Below are positions 11,095 through 22,642 of a stretch of 64,000 nt of DNA, in pieces. Below the pieces are notes generated by a model. The model was not told the origin of the DNA, did not search any database, and worked only from the letters and a program-made list of their open reading frames with translations. The stretch lies in NCBI GenBank assembly GCA_029168955.1, contig JAPDOI010000039.1, forward strand, positions 1,054,001-1,118,000. Reading direction: 5' to 3'. The first letter of the stretch is position 1; every line of letters starts with the position of its first letter. Source of the DNA: Aplectana chamaeleonis (Eukaryota > Nematoda > Chromadorea > Rhabditida > Cosmocercidae). Position numbers and translations under genes: made by a program.

Positions 11095-11312
11095 TTTGTT
11101 TGTACGTCCACCCAGTTGTATTATGACTCAATTCATATGGGTTACTTGCAGTCAGTCCTATTTTTTGTCAGAGCGCAGCCACCGATCAGGGAGCCGCAGC
11201 GGCACAACCGCGGAGCGGCAGCGGCACAACCGCGGAGCCGCAGCGGCACAAGCGCGGGCCGCAGCGGCATAACCGCGGCACAGCGTCACTACCGCGGAGC
11301 CGTAGCTCCATG
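11095..11312 (+). repeat. GC-rich 22-bp tandem repeat with leader
   Basis: About five imperfect units of GGAGCCGCAGCGGCACAACC occupy 11190-11312. The preceding leader (CACCCAGTTGTATTATG, GTCCTATTTTTTGTCAGAG) recurs inverted at 47478-47680 beside a matching GC-rich block. This is therefore a two-copy dispersed element, not a local expansion only. Confidence 0.7.
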
Positions 11313-11465
11313 AAGTCCCACATGTCTTGTTTTTGCAATGGAACTTTGAAATGGAACTACTCCCTAGATTTGGAATTATTAGAATGCTGACCTAACTATT
11401 GGAAAGAAAGGGAAAAAAAGTAGATTGGCACATGTGAACAACTTTTGGGTCAATCTAAAGGATGA

Positions 11466-11562
11466 GGTTTTTTGCCGTTTGCCGTTTGCCGGCCGTTTTT
11501 GGGTTTTTCTTGCCCATTGCCGTTTGCCGAAATCTCAAAATGGTTTGCCGCACTTCCCTGTT
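11466..11562 (-). repeat. Capped word repeat, TTTGCCG type
   Basis: TTTGCCG words on both sides of GGCCGTTTTTGGG, with the cap (CCGCACTTCCCTG) at the right end. Same plan as 9069-9187 in opposite orientation. Confidence 0.7.
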
Positions 11563-11564
11563 CC

Positions 11565-12480
11565 AGACGTCCTCAGCCGCAATCGTCTCACTGTCCTAGA
11601 CATGTCCAGAAACAGTTCTCCAAACGGCTCTCACTCTCCCTTAGCGCCCCTCCACAAAGGAGATACGCCCCCGAAAGTACACTCCTCGCCACAAGTTGCG
11701 CGAAAGAGCTCACAAAATCGCTCAACGTAGAGCACCCCAACAACTTCACTCCTCGAAATAAGCCAGAATACCTCTTAAAGAAGTCCTAATCCGAATTCCA
11801 GGTCATTTCGTGCCCATCTCGATAGTCGCTAACGTCGACTTTTTACGGCCCCTCACCCCATTGCCGCAGCTCACCCTTGCCCAGCCAGGCGATGGTCGGC
11901 CGACGGAAAAAATGGAACTCCTCCACCACCGGAATCGCATCAACATTATCTACGACACTTTGGAGCCCTCATGCGGCCTTGGTTCACTCGAAATTTCAGT
12001 CCCCTCCAACCAACAATGACTCATTTTTCGCGATTTTTCTCGTATTTAAACCCCTATTTCCCAGCCACCCGACAGGCTACCCAGCTCCGCCTGCCTGGGC
12101 TTACACAATGCTTTTCAAACTTCCCATAACTGCTGTCAGTTCTCCCTTTCAAGAAATATCCACAGAATTTTCGACCCCTAAAAGTACCAGCTCGCAAAGG
12201 TCTCACCAGCGACCTCCGCCAAGAGCCATGTTCAGAGGACCCTCTCCCCAGACGTCCTAAGCGTCAATCGTCTTACTGTCCTAGACTCGTCCAAAGATAG
12301 TTCTGAAACAGCCCTCACTCCCCCTCAGCGCCCCTCCACAAAGGAGATACGCCCCCAGAAAATGCACTCCTCGCCACACGTTGCACGGAAACGCTTCCGA
12401 AATCGCTCACCGTAGAGCAGCCCAACAACTTTATCCCGCCGGAATCAGCCAGAATACCTCTCATACAATGCCCAGACCAA
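11565..12480 (+). repeat. Dispersed repeat R1, copy b (terminal part, duplicated)
   Basis: Contains the R1 terminal block twice, at about 11570-11990 and 12190-12470 (CAGCGCCCCTCCACAAAxGA, ACTCCTCGCC, AGAGCAxCCCAACAAC). The same paired arrangement is seen at 60780-61310 and 61500-61800, so the duplication is part of the family. Confidence 0.7.
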
Positions 12481-12489
12481 ATAAAAAAA

Positions 12490-13490
12490 ACGAGAAAAAT
12501 CGCGGGTCCTGAAACGAGAAAAATCGCGAAAAATTAGTCATTTGTGGTTGGAGGGGACTGAAATATTGAGTGAACCTAGGCCGTGTGAGGGCTCCAAAGT
12601 GTTGTAGATGATGTCGATGCGATTCCGGTGATGGAGGAGTTTCATTTTTTTTCCGTCGGCCGACCATCACCTGGCGGGAGAGGTATTCTGACTGATTTCC
12701 GAGAAGTGACGTTGTTGGGGTGCTCTAGCGATTTTGGAAGCGTTTCCGTGCAACATGTGGCGAGGAGTGCATTTTCGAGGAGCGTATCTTCTTTGTGGAG
12801 GGGCTCTGAGAGGGGAGTGAGGGCTGTTTTTAAATTCGTTTTTAGGCGAGCCTAAGAAATTCAGACGAATGCGGCTGACGACGTCTGGAGCCGGCGAGAG
12901 GGTCTTCTGTACATGGCTCTTGGCGAAGGTCGTTGCTGAAACCTTCACGAGGTGGTACCTTTGGAGGTCGGAGAAATCGCGAATTTTAATCAGAATGAAG
13001 GACGGAACGTGGTCATCAGAAGGTAGCCCAGCGTTCAAAAAGGCCTAGCAATGTGGACTTTGTCACTCGGCGGAGGACTGAAAATGGAAGCTTAAAACCG
13101 GGTAAAATACTAAATGCAGCTATCAAAGCTGTGATGCTGCAGGAAAATACGGGTAGAAGCGTCTCTAGCTCTACAACGGTAAGAATACAAGTAGAGTCAC
13201 CATACCTCACCTGGTTTGCCTATATTGAACTTCATAAAGACGAATACAATTGTTATAACGCTGAGAACGCTGGAAATTTTGTAACAAATAGCCGAAAGTT
13301 CGAGGTTTTCCGAAGACTGACAGTTTGCATAAAAGTTTACATTTCTATATACCGCTGTAATCCTCTCGTGGAGAGGAAACCAAAAATACCTTCAAGTTTG
13401 ATTTGGGTCCATTCTGAAACGAGTTAAGAAGATGCGGCGCCTTCTGCGAGCAAAAAAAAAACGCCGCAAAACGCCGTTTTTGCAAAAAAA
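12490..13490 (-). repeat. Dispersed repeat R1, copy c (inverted)
   Basis: Minus-strand copy that faces copy b, making an imperfect inverted pair across about 12480. It covers the terminal block and the 5' part to the GGCGTTTTTT tract at about 13445-13480. It holds the unfilled TTAA (13424-13427) where copy a carries a MITE. Confidence 0.7.
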
Positions 13491-13507
13491 GGAATATTCG
13501 TGGTACC

Positions 13508-14018
13508 GTACAGTTCACCGCAATGTTAAAAGGACATAGTGCGGTTGCGGTCAGCACACTAAAACTACGGTGAAAATCTGGCGCCTTGCCAGATTTCTTC
13601 ATCGATCGACACCACAGCTGATTTTCTGGATTACTTACAGATTCTCTTCCTTCTTTGCGCTAGTTTCTGCTTCGTTTTTGTTTCTGACTCTTACAATATT
13701 GCAAATAGGGGCTTTTCTTAGTGTGCGAGAGGTTTTTATCAATTTCAAAGAAGAATTTCAAAAAAAGAGTCACTTCAAAGCCCGAACAAACGGCTAGTTC
13801 TCCTCACACAGTAAGAAAAACTCCTATTCACAATATTTAAGGAGTTAGAAACAAGAATAAAGCAGAAACAAACAGAAAAATTGCAGAAAACGTAACTCAC
13901 ACAGAATCAGCTGAGCCGTCGATCGATTACGAAATTTGGCAGTGCCAGGTTTTCACCTAGTTTTAGTATTTCGACTGCAACCGCACCATGTTCTTTTAAC
14001 ATTGCGGTAAACTGTATC
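13508..14018. mobile_element. ~510-bp foldback element
   Basis: Arms of about 220 bp (13508-13740 and 13800-14018) are inverted copies at moderate identity; landmarks are ACCGCAATGTTAAAAG, ATCGATCGAC and CAGCTGATT. The loop is about 60 bp. The arms have diverged, so it is old. Confidence 0.75.
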
Positions 14019-14647
14019 TGATCGTAAGTTTAAAAAAAACTTCTCCGCCTTTAATGTTTAATGTCAAGTGTTCACTATTTGAAACACTTTTTTTTGTCAT
14101 GGGGAAATGAAAGCAACATTCACAGGAACCGAGAAGAAAGGCGAAATCAAGAATCTATAAGGGCTTTAAGAAGTACATAGGAAAGGGATGGTTTTTAGAC
14201 TTTTTCACGGGAAAAATTCATGGGTTGATCATTGAGCCGAAAAAAGCGTTCAAACCTACAGTACCGCTCATAGGATTTGGTCAAAAGGCGTGCGATGTCG
14301 GGTTTCAGCGTCATTTTCGTCGTTTCCCTATAACTCGCTTAAAAGTCAACTATGACCGAAACTATAGTTTCTATAGAGTGATATTCGTGATCCTGGCATT
14401 GAATGCTATCCAATGGTGCAGCTACTATTAAGGTTTCGTTCTGAACTAACGAAATTTGGCGGACAGCGGACACTGTAACTACCGTTTCATAGGGAAGGGG
14501 GCTCCGCGTCCATTGCCTGCGTCCCCGCATGCCTCTGCTCTCTGCACTCTCCTCGTCATAGGCACTCTTTCTTCAGTTAGTTTCCAGGGGCAGCAACCCA
14601 CAGATCTCCGCTGGTCGCTGACACTCGTCTCATTTATGGCGCCCTCC
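14019..14647. other. No gene recognised
   Basis: AT-rich to about 14450, then a GC-rich stretch to 14640. Only short frames; no repeat partner noticed. Confidence 0.45.
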
Positions 14648-15372
14648 ATCTCAGAAAAATGAAAACAAGTCACTTTTAACATAAAAGGCCGAAAACAAGT
14701 TACTTGTAACATATCTGAGCCGATGTAAATTACTTGCTACTTATCTCAGGTCATTTAAGTTACATGTAACATATCGGGGGGATATTGCGTGCGGTGCGCT
14801 TCCGATATGTTACATGTAACTTATATGACTTGAGATAAGTCGCAGGTAACTAACATCAGCTTAGATATATTACAAGTAACTTGTTTTCGATTTTCGAGGG
14901 GATACTGCGTGCAGTGCGCCTCCGATATGTTACATGTGACTTAAATGGCACAATATAAGTCGCAAGTAACTTAAATCGGCCAAGAAGATATTTTCAAGGT
15001 TGATGTAGGATGCACTCGCGGGGTCAGGCTTGCGACTGGCGTTGCTGTTGGTTCAATTGCCCAAGTTCGAGGTACTTGACCCCACCCCAGCAGGGAAGGC
15101 TCTGCACAGCATTTTTTTTTGCGTAGTGTGTGGACTGGGACGCGCCCTCTGCGTCACGTGTCGTCTGCGTCACTTGATGGCCACCCATAGTGAAAAATCA
15201 AACGTAAGTTGCATGTAACATAAGTGTAACTTACACGTAATATAAATTCAAGTTACATGTAATGTAAATGTATCTGACATGTAATATAAATGTAATTCAA
15301 GTATTCTTGAGACATTCAAGTAAATTACATTTATATTACAAGTAACTTGTTCCGATTTTTCTGAGATCTTCA
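14648..15372 (+). mobile_element. TIR-bounded block carrying an SL-RNA-like gene
   Basis: Ends are inverted: ATCTCAGAAAAATGAAAACA at 14648 against TTTTTCTGAGATC at about 15370. Many copies of a palindromic word close to GTTACATGTAAC (variants GTTACTTGTAAC, ATTACATGTAAT) fill 14670-14960 and 15200-15350 on both sides of the SL-like gene at 15050. Either a transposon that captured an SL RNA gene, or palindromic repeats that grew around one. Confidence 0.5.
15050..15147 (+). ncRNA. Spliced-leader (SL1-like) RNA gene candidate
   Basis: SL RNAs donate a 22-nt 5' exon to nematode mRNAs by trans-splicing. Here 15050-15071 begin GGTTCAATTGCCCAAGTT and end CGAG, with three differences from SL1. GT follows directly at 15072. 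The donor sits in a hairpin CAAGT-TCGAGGT-ACTTG like that of SL1 RNA, then comes a second stem (GCAG/CTGC). A run A-T9-G at about 15110-15121 could serve as Sm-protein site, and GCGT/ACGC can close a 3' hairpin. Length near 100 nt fits the class. I cannot identify a promoter element by eye, and three exon changes leave open a pseudogene or a variant leader. Confidence 0.5.
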
Positions 15373-15394
15373 CCGGTCCTTAGCCATCATCCCA

Positions 15395-17250
15395 TCCAAC
15401 CACCTGCTAGTGACAAGAAGCCACTGAAACACAGTGGGAACAAATTTCGTGCGAGCGGTCGTGGCGCCTCACGTTCTCATTGGAGCGCGCCAGTCCACAC
15501 CAGTTGCTTTTGAGAGCCGAACCCACACTCCTTCGCCTCTTCCCATGCTGTAGTTTACTTCTCCATTCTTTCCTTCTCTCTCTTTTCATCCTTGGTAGTA
15601 GAATTTCTTTTTTCCTCAATTACACAAACAGCCTATCTCCCTCATTTTGAGCCGTTCGAAGTAGGACTTATCGGGCATATCATAACAAAATCTTCTAATC
15701 TTTGTTGTATTTTGTCATGACCCTCCGCTCCGCTGCTTGCTCCGCCCGAACTCACTCGATCAAGCTAGGCTTTAAAATTATTACTCTTCTCAAAGATTGG
15801 TCGCCTTTTTTGTCAACAAGCATCTTGCCGATCGTCTCGGCTGTAGGATGAAAAATTCAAGATTTTCAGAGTTTCAAAAATTGACAGGTTCAAAGTACTG
15901 AGGAAGATTAGGTTCCATCCCACATCTTGCTCTTACAATGTATAAAGATACAGAGTAGGACACAAAATTTTTCGAAGTGACCTCACACCAGCAGTAGTTT
16001 CAAAACTGTGTATCCTCACTATTTGGCTAATTTTAATCTTAAACTTATTATTTGCTTAGTATTGAAAGAAAATCTGCGATGAGGACTGATTAAGTCCCTT
16101 CACGAAAGAGAAATTCCTCTACCCGACGAAGGTTGAGGAAGACTTATCGTATTAGAGCCTTGACAGCTTTATAGAGATTCACAGTGCTATCAATAATTGT
16201 CAAACATTCTGTCAACGTGTATGAAAAAAGTAATGAATTTTGTTCATTCAAGTGTGTGAAATGTTAGTGAGCGCGACTATGTAGTTTGGACAATAAAAAA
16301 AATATATCATAGATACGTCCTCGCTGTCGAAAAGCGCCTGTTGAACAAACTTCAGATTTGCTTTCAGAGCTTTGTCTAGGTTCTGTAGCACTCCGCGGAG
16401 ATAGGTTGCCTCAGTAGGGGCTCAAAAGTGGCCTGCGAGAAAGAATAGAAAACCTCAAATGGTTTTCTATTCATTCTTGCAGGCTCTTTCCCAGTAAAAC
16501 TCTCAAATGTGGATTCTTTAGGTTAGGAATCAGCCTGCAAAAGTAGTAAAAAGCTGCGAAAATTTTTTTTTGAAAAGAAGTCTGCAAAAAGCGACAAAAA
16601 GAACACAGCAAAATTGTTATGAGGAGCAAATCTGCTGAAACCTCCTAAATACGTAGTTAAATCACTGACCATGAGAAACAACAGAAACGTTGTGGAAATT
16701 TATAAAAAGAAGTAGAGATATTGAGATTTCTCGCCAGTCTCTCGATTAAACAATATTAAATAAGACCCAGATTTCAACCGAATTCAAAAACTCAAATCAA
16801 TTCCGTAACTTGAAATGAAATTCACGATTTTGCAAATTAGCTGAGCGAAAGTGTTTTAAAGAACAATCCTGCTGAAACCAGCTGAAAACGAAGTGGTGGA
16901 AAAACAGATTTTATATGTCCGCTTCTAATGCCGTGCGAAAATCAGAAATAAAACGCAGAACGTCGATGAAAGGTAGACTTCTAAACATCAGTAGGCAGTA
17001 AAGCTAAGTTCAGACCTCAACACAAACCTCGCAGTTCACACTGCTCCAATACTTCTTGGGGAGTTCGTTGCAAAGGTGTGCTTTGTAGAATTGAATATGG
17101 GTTTGAGCTAATTCGAGTGCTTGGAGTTGTATGGGTGCTGCGTTGGGTTGGCGCGCTCCAATGAGAACGTGAGGCGCCGCGACCGCTTGCACGAAATTTG
17201 TTCCCACTGTGTTTCAGTGGCTTCTCTAGCGACAGGGGTTGGGTGCCTGT
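15395..17250. mobile_element. Long-TIR DNA element, ~1.85 kb
   Basis: Terminal inverted repeats of about 100-115 bp at 15395-15510 and 17140-17250 are closely matched (GAAGCCACTGAAACACAGTG, GGCGCCTCACGTTCTCATTG). The interior is AT-rich without a transposase frame. TIR length suggests a MULE-like non-autonomous element; no clear target duplication was seen, so the superfamily is open. Confidence 0.78.
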
Positions 17251-18029
17251 ACGCTCGTCCTGGCTTTCCCAAGTTTTAATCCAATATCGTCTTCTTTTTG
17301 CAGATATACCCTCTATAAAACGTCGAAATTCACATCACTCGAGGCGCGAGCGGCGCGCGCGCCGCCTCGGCCTCCGGCTGCCCTACGCTCTCTCACTGTC
17401 TCTACCCTCCGCTCCCCAACAGCACGCGTAGGAACCAAGTGAATTTAGCCGTTTTATAGCCTGTAGCTGTTTCGTTCGCATTCATATTTTTATCGGTACT
17501 TGAATAATCAGAGGAGAGTTCCTTTTCGGTCCACTTGATACTTCCAACTAGAATACCGCAACAGTTTGCTCTCGCTGTACCACAATGTCAACCTAGAAAA
17601 CCGGCTTGAAGAAGTATTGTTCATTTTTTGTATACTCTCGCGACTTCACTCTTCTATTGATCCCCTTTTTTTAAACTTCCATGGCTGCACCAAACCCTGT
17701 TTTGTTTGGAGGAGCCCTTTTCTGATAGAATACAAACCTGAAATGAAGTAGTAAGTGGACATATATCCTATGGGAAATTCGAAGACCCTCAGACGATACG
17801 ATCTGCAATAAAAACATGACCGCGAACGCTAGCTGGCCAATGTATTCGCACTACGCGGAACATCCTAAATTAACTTTTCCAGAGAATCGTCGAGCTTTGA
17901 TTCTCACGAATAAGACCGCGTTAGCTCGCTCATGCATTAAGACGTCAACGTTATGACTCAAAGCCCTTTTCTATCCTTAGGTTTTCTGCATAATGCCAGT
18001 TTACGCAAGTCCAGCTTTCAAAGTGGCAA
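17251..18029. other. No gene recognised
   Basis: Includes a very GC-rich stretch at about 17340-17420 (GGCGCGCGCGCC). Only short open frames. Confidence 0.45.
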
Positions 18030-19085
18030 ATGAGCTCCATGGGCGCACAAAGGGCATTTCAGAGTGGCGTCGGTGCGAAATTTGCTGTCCCAGAGACGTG
18101 GTGAGTAATGAGGGGAGCTACGCAGCGCACTGTGCCGCGCGACGGGACCGAGCGCCGCGCTTCCAGAGCGCGCGAGCCTCGCCGCGAGTTGGCAGCGACG
18201 GCAGCGACGTCGCGCGATAGAAATAGGACGACCATTTTGTCACTGTCGCTACTGTATCGCCGTTTTTCTCCGTATTTGTTAGTGTTCCCTACATACCATC
18301 TGCCCATCGAACCTCTGAAAAAATACTTATATCGTCTATTTCACTCATTATTAAACTATACCATCCAGGATTTATTCTAACATGGCATTTAATATTTTTT
18401 GTTGTCGTTATGTTTGTTGTATTAAAATCTTTTCAGGTATAAAAGATCCTGACAGTGCTGATCATATTTGCAGATGTATTCATCAGTGTTGCTGGTTGTT
18501 ATCGAGTATTCTGTGCGCAGTACTGGGCTAACAGCATTTTCTCGGTAAGCTTTTTCAAAACTTCAAATCGTTGCTCCGTTCTTTTCGATTTCTCACTCGA
18601 GTTCACATCTAACGTTTTTCAACGTAATTTTTCATTTTCAGTTATGGCACATTTGTCTGTGTGCTGGCGTTCTTCTATTTGGAAAAAACCATCTTTACTT
18701 GTTTTTTTTGAGGCCTGAAGTCGAGTAAAAAATCGACAATAAGCGGAGCATAGTGAAGGGTAAATAAACGTACGTTGGTCCAGTACTACGCTCAAGATGA
18801 TCAATAAAAACGGCGACTTTTATTAATATACCAGCAAAAAACAGCACCGTGAGAATCACCTTCAACTGAAGATATTTCCATAGCAATTACATTTTCAATA
18901 ACAATTTCACGCAAGGGAGGGCACGCCATTATCAGTTTATGCGTCCCAATCGAACTCAAACGGCGGCGAAGAAATAAGAGACGCAGGGATAGAAATGTGA
19001 TGCGGCAACAACTAATGGCCACGCCCACTTTCTCTCGCTCTGAGGAGCGACGCCACTCTGAAAGGCCCTAAACGAGACGCGAACA
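18030..19085. mobile_element. Possible TIR element
   Basis: TTTCAGAGTGGCGTCG at about 18057 is inverted as CGACGCCACTCTGAAA at about 19049, with weak similarity beyond. The interior has a GC-rich part (18115-18225) and an AT-rich part. The inverted ends are short, so this may be chance association of two copies of a smaller repeat. Confidence 0.35.
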
Positions 19086-20010
19086 CACGTACGAGGACAA
19101 CATGATAGCACAGAGAACCGCTATCATGCCGTCCAATAGCGTGGCATCCCAGCTCGAACTCTCGGTTTGTAAACCAATCCTTCCTTTCTCCGCCTATTAA
19201 TTATAACCCCTCCCCCCTCACCACCATGCATCGGTCATCATATAAGGAGGTTGGGAATGCAAGCTTGTCCATTTCACTATAGATGGACCATACAATCTCT
19301 TATTTCGTAGAGAAAAATTAATTTTTTGCAACGGAGAAGTCTGATTCAAAAATGAGAACTATTATTGGGGCGAATTCTCGTAAAAATAAATGCCTTACTC
19401 CGAGTAATACTCAATGAAACCATCCAAGGGTATTCGCCTGGGCTTGTCGTCGTTCCTCCCATTGATCTTTTCGAGCGTTGTGTCTCAGTTGAGGCTAAAT
19501 TACTGGCAAGACATTATATTGTGTCTCCTTGTTGATAGAAGCCCACATCTAACACAGAATGTTGGAGGAACAAATTATTGGCCAAATAAACTTAGCAAGT
19601 AGCTTGCTTTAAGCTCAAAGGATACCTGTTCAAAGTTTCGTATTCACGAAAGCTTAAGCTGAATTTCGTTCCCTAATATTCGGATATATCCGTTGTACTT
19701 ACCTAGAAAGCGTCTACCACATTAATGCTTTATCTCCTTATTCTCGGCTTCTGTCACTTTACCAGCACGGGCAATGCAAACTAACACGAGCAACGACAGA
19801 ATACGCATCTGTAAGTAGATGAGTCGTATTATTCTCATGAATTAATCGCCCAACTTCATTGGAACGACTGCTATAAGCATCTTCGCCAAAAACAGTGAAG
19901 TACAATTAAAGTCTGTCCGAATAAGACTGTTCGCCCAGGCGGTCGGCGTGCGTGTCGAACGGCCATCACAGAGGCATTTTTTTGGTCGAGCCTACCCATG
20001 ACTGAGATAC
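19086..20010. other. No gene recognised
   Basis: AT-rich sequence with short frames only; no repeat partner noticed. Confidence 0.45.
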
Positions 20011-20094
20011 AGATGACTGGGATACCTTTCACTATTGTCTGACATTTCTACCAGATGACTGGGATACCTTTCACTATTGTCTGACATTTCTACC
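20011..20094 (+). repeat. 42-bp tandem duplication
   Basis: Two adjacent identical 42-bp copies starting AGATGACTGGGATACC, at 20011 and 20053. A recent local duplication. Confidence 0.9.
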
Positions 20095-20189
20095 AATCGA
20101 TTAACAGATGAGAGAATTACCTTTTCTGATAGCAGTGGAAAGCCAGAGGAAAAACGTGCTAGAACCGGTGTCTCCCCACATATGTCTCC

Positions 20190-20539
20190 ATGTCTCCCAC
20201 TCTACGATCTGTTCCAGAGGCAAGAGACCTGGGTTTCCTTGTATCCAAGAACTTGAATTTTAGACCGCATTACAGAATTTTGGTTAGAAAAGCGTACTTT
20301 CGCACACAAAATCTTTTCAAGGCATTTAGAAGTAAAAATTTTCAGGTACTTTTGCCTGCCTACAAAACCTATGTCAGACCCATCGTTGAGAGTGGAATCA
20401 CAGTTTTCAACCAAGTGAAAAAGATGGACATTGAGCTCTTGGAAACCGTTCAAAATAATTATACTCGCAAACTAATGATGAGATGCGGTGATCTTACTTA
20501 CGCCCAAGTGCCTAATGGTGCCGAAAGGGCTAGGATACT
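20190..20539 (+). pseudogene. CR1-like ORF2 fragment, part 1
   Basis: Reads EARDLGFLVSKNLNFRPHY, then RTQNLFKAF, then YKTYVRPIVESGITVFN and VQNNYTRKLM. This is the region after the RT palm in CR1/Jockey ORF2 proteins. It stops being LINE-like at AGGATACT (20532-20539), the left target duplication of the RTE insertion. The catalytic RT core is missing. The C-terminal residues that follow in frame are translated from RTE antisense and are not part of the protein. Confidence 0.7.
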
Positions 20540-22194
20540 TGACTTAGTTGACTTAATCGGTTGGCTTTCGCCTGACGCGGTCATTCCGCATCTTCACCGA
20601 GGTGTGCCGTCCTAGTAGTCAGCCGTGTCCATTTTTCACGGTCTTCAGCCACATTTTGAACACATTCCATCCAGCTGTCACTATTCCATTTCCTGCGAAA
20701 CGAAACATCGCGCCTGAACTGTCTTTCGATGCGGAGTGACTTCAAATCCTCTTTAACCACATACGTCCAGAACTTTCGCCTACGCCCAGGTGGCCGTTTC
20801 CAGACAGGATTTGGAAGCATTTTTAAAGCGTTTTGTACGAGACGATCCGGCGTTCTTCTTAGTATATGCCCGAGCAGTCGAAGTCGACTTTCCATTGCTG
20901 CTTGAGATGGCGTTAGGAGATGCTGGCACCTCCCTCGTGTCAAGCGTTGATGTACTGCGTCGATTTCCTTGTAAAGGCCTTCGCTATGGCATACACGTGG
21001 CCAGAAATATCCAAGCAAACGCCTAAAAAGCTTCCTCTCCGAGCAATCCAACCTTTCCATCTGCGTCTTCGGTGCTGCCCACGTCTCCGATCCGTACATC
21101 ATGATAGGGCGAATAGCGGATAGGTAGACGCGCAACTTGACTTCATTCGCGATGGTGGTGGACCACAAACACTTGGTTAGAGAATCAAATGCAGACGTAG
21201 CTTTCGCACATCGTTGTCGAATATCCGCTGCATAACTACCATCGCTCTTAAGCAAACAGCCCAAATAACAGAAATCGTCCACCAGTTCGATACGTTGTCC
21301 GTCCACACAAACTCCCGTTGAAGGCCTCTGAGAGACCCACATCTGCTTGCATTTGTCGGGACAAAGACGAAGTCCATAGGCTGCGGCATATTTCGAAACA
21401 AGGTTCACAATCCTTTGCAGTTTTGCGTTGTTTTCAGCGAATAATACGATATCGTCGGCGTACTCCAGGTCGACAAGGGAGCGTCCTGATGGTGTTGGGA
21501 TCACATCCGCAGGAAACTGTTCTGCAACTCTACGCATGATGTCATCAACGGCGAAGTTGAAAAGAAAAGGTCCTGCAACGGCTCCTTGCCTTACTCCTGT
21601 TTTCACCTCGAAAGCTGACGTAAATCCGACAGGTGTACGGACTGCTGCAGTTGTTCCTCTGTCCATGTCCTCGATTAAGCGAACATACTTTTCCGGGACT
21701 CCATCTGCTCGCAGAGCATTGAGCAATCGATCACGATGAGGAGAGTCGAACGCGGCTTCAAAGTCCAAAGAAAACAAGCTGTAATGGCATCGAAAACCGC
21801 TGCCACGATTCAATTACTCTTCTCACGACGAACACTTGGTCGATCGTCGATCTTCCAGGTCGAAAACCGGCTTCCTCGTCTCTGGTCGTTCCTTCACGAT
21901 GTTTGATAAGTCGCTCGAGAATGATACGTTCTTAAACATTGCACATGACACGAAGTAGAGAGATTCCTCTGTAGTTCTTAGGATCCGTGACGGATAGCTT
22001 CTTGTGAAGAGGTACGATGATCGCATGTCGCCACGAATCGGGTATCATTTCGCAATGTATGGGATACTTTCGCGATATAGTTGTGCACGCTATATCGCTC
22101 GAACGTTCCCTGTGTACACTCAAACGTCTGCTGGGTTCAGTAGAAGCAGGGGCACCAAGGAGCAGGTATCTACAGACTTGTATACACTTCCTCA
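20540..22194 (-). mobile_element. RTE retrotransposon copy 1, internally deleted
   Basis: Minus-strand RTE-clade element of 1,655 bp inserted in the CR1-like LINE, bounded by an 8-bp target duplication AGGATACT (20532-20539 and 22195-22202). The 3' end has the same GACCGCGTCAGGCGAAAGCC sequence and AAGT-type tail as copy 2 (57070-57135). Against copy 2, about 1.6 kb is missing: sequence matching 53985 is joined to sequence matching about 55612, with GC shared at the joint. This removes the whole endonuclease and the N-terminal part of the RT region. Confidence 0.88.
20581..21813 (-). pseudogene. RTE reverse transcriptase, palm to C-terminus
   Basis: Open for 410 codons. From the N-terminal side it has motif A LDFEAAFDS with its catalytic Asp, GVRQGAVAGPFLFNFAVDD, the motif C box YADD (21451-21462), the thumb-side KCKQMW and IMMYGSETWA regions, and the RTE C-terminal part (RLLGHILRR, PPGRRRKFW). 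The apparent first Met is not the real start: one extra nucleotide near 21775, compared with copy 2, puts the upstream FRPGRSTIDQVFV region (about 21776-21860) in another frame. The upstream part RIPDSWRHAIIVPLHKK lies at 21932-22030. Non-functional because of the frameshift and the missing endonuclease. Confidence 0.88.
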
Positions 22195-22202
22195 AGGATA
22201 CT

Positions 22203-22429
22203 AAGATGCCTAATCTTCATAGAAGACGAGTAAAAGCTGATATAATGGCGACGTTCAAAATTCTCACTAGGAAAAAACCGATAGAACCAGTAAAGTGTTT
22301 TGGAACACACGTTACGAGAAGAAGACGAGGAAAACTTAGACCTCATCTCCCCGTGGTAAGGCCACAAAGCTTTTTCACTTCTCGAGTCGCAAGTTAATTC
22401 AACCAACTTCTGGGTAAGAATCCGAGCCT
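22203..22429 (+). pseudogene. CR1-like ORF2 fragment, part 2
   Basis: Reads KMPNLHRRRVKADIMATFKI, then RRRGKLRPHLP and FFTSRVAS before a stop at 22395-22397, continuing as FNQL after it. This fits the last part of CR1 ORF2 (RRxRxDLIxxYKIL ... FFxxRVxxxWNxLP). Joining it to part 1 across the target duplication leaves a one-base frame difference, so the host LINE was probably already broken. It ends where the TIR element begins at 22430. Confidence 0.65.
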
Positions 22430-22642
22430 GGGGTGGTAGTAAATGGTGTGTTAACCGCAAATAAATCGCCACCTCCAAGCCGCCAACATACCGCGAATTA
22501 AATGCAGTAGAGCCGCCAAATTAACACGAACAAACCGCCACCTCCTGGCCGGCAACGAAGATGCCGCAGAGCAGCAAGCAAAAGGTTGTGAGTGGTGACC
22601 CTTGAAAAGTGGTGGTAACTCGATTTGGGCATTATTTGCCTT

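Noticed and set aside
17340..17420. CpG-rich stretch as a promoter
   Set aside because: No adjacent gene, and nematode promoters are not marked by CpG islands.
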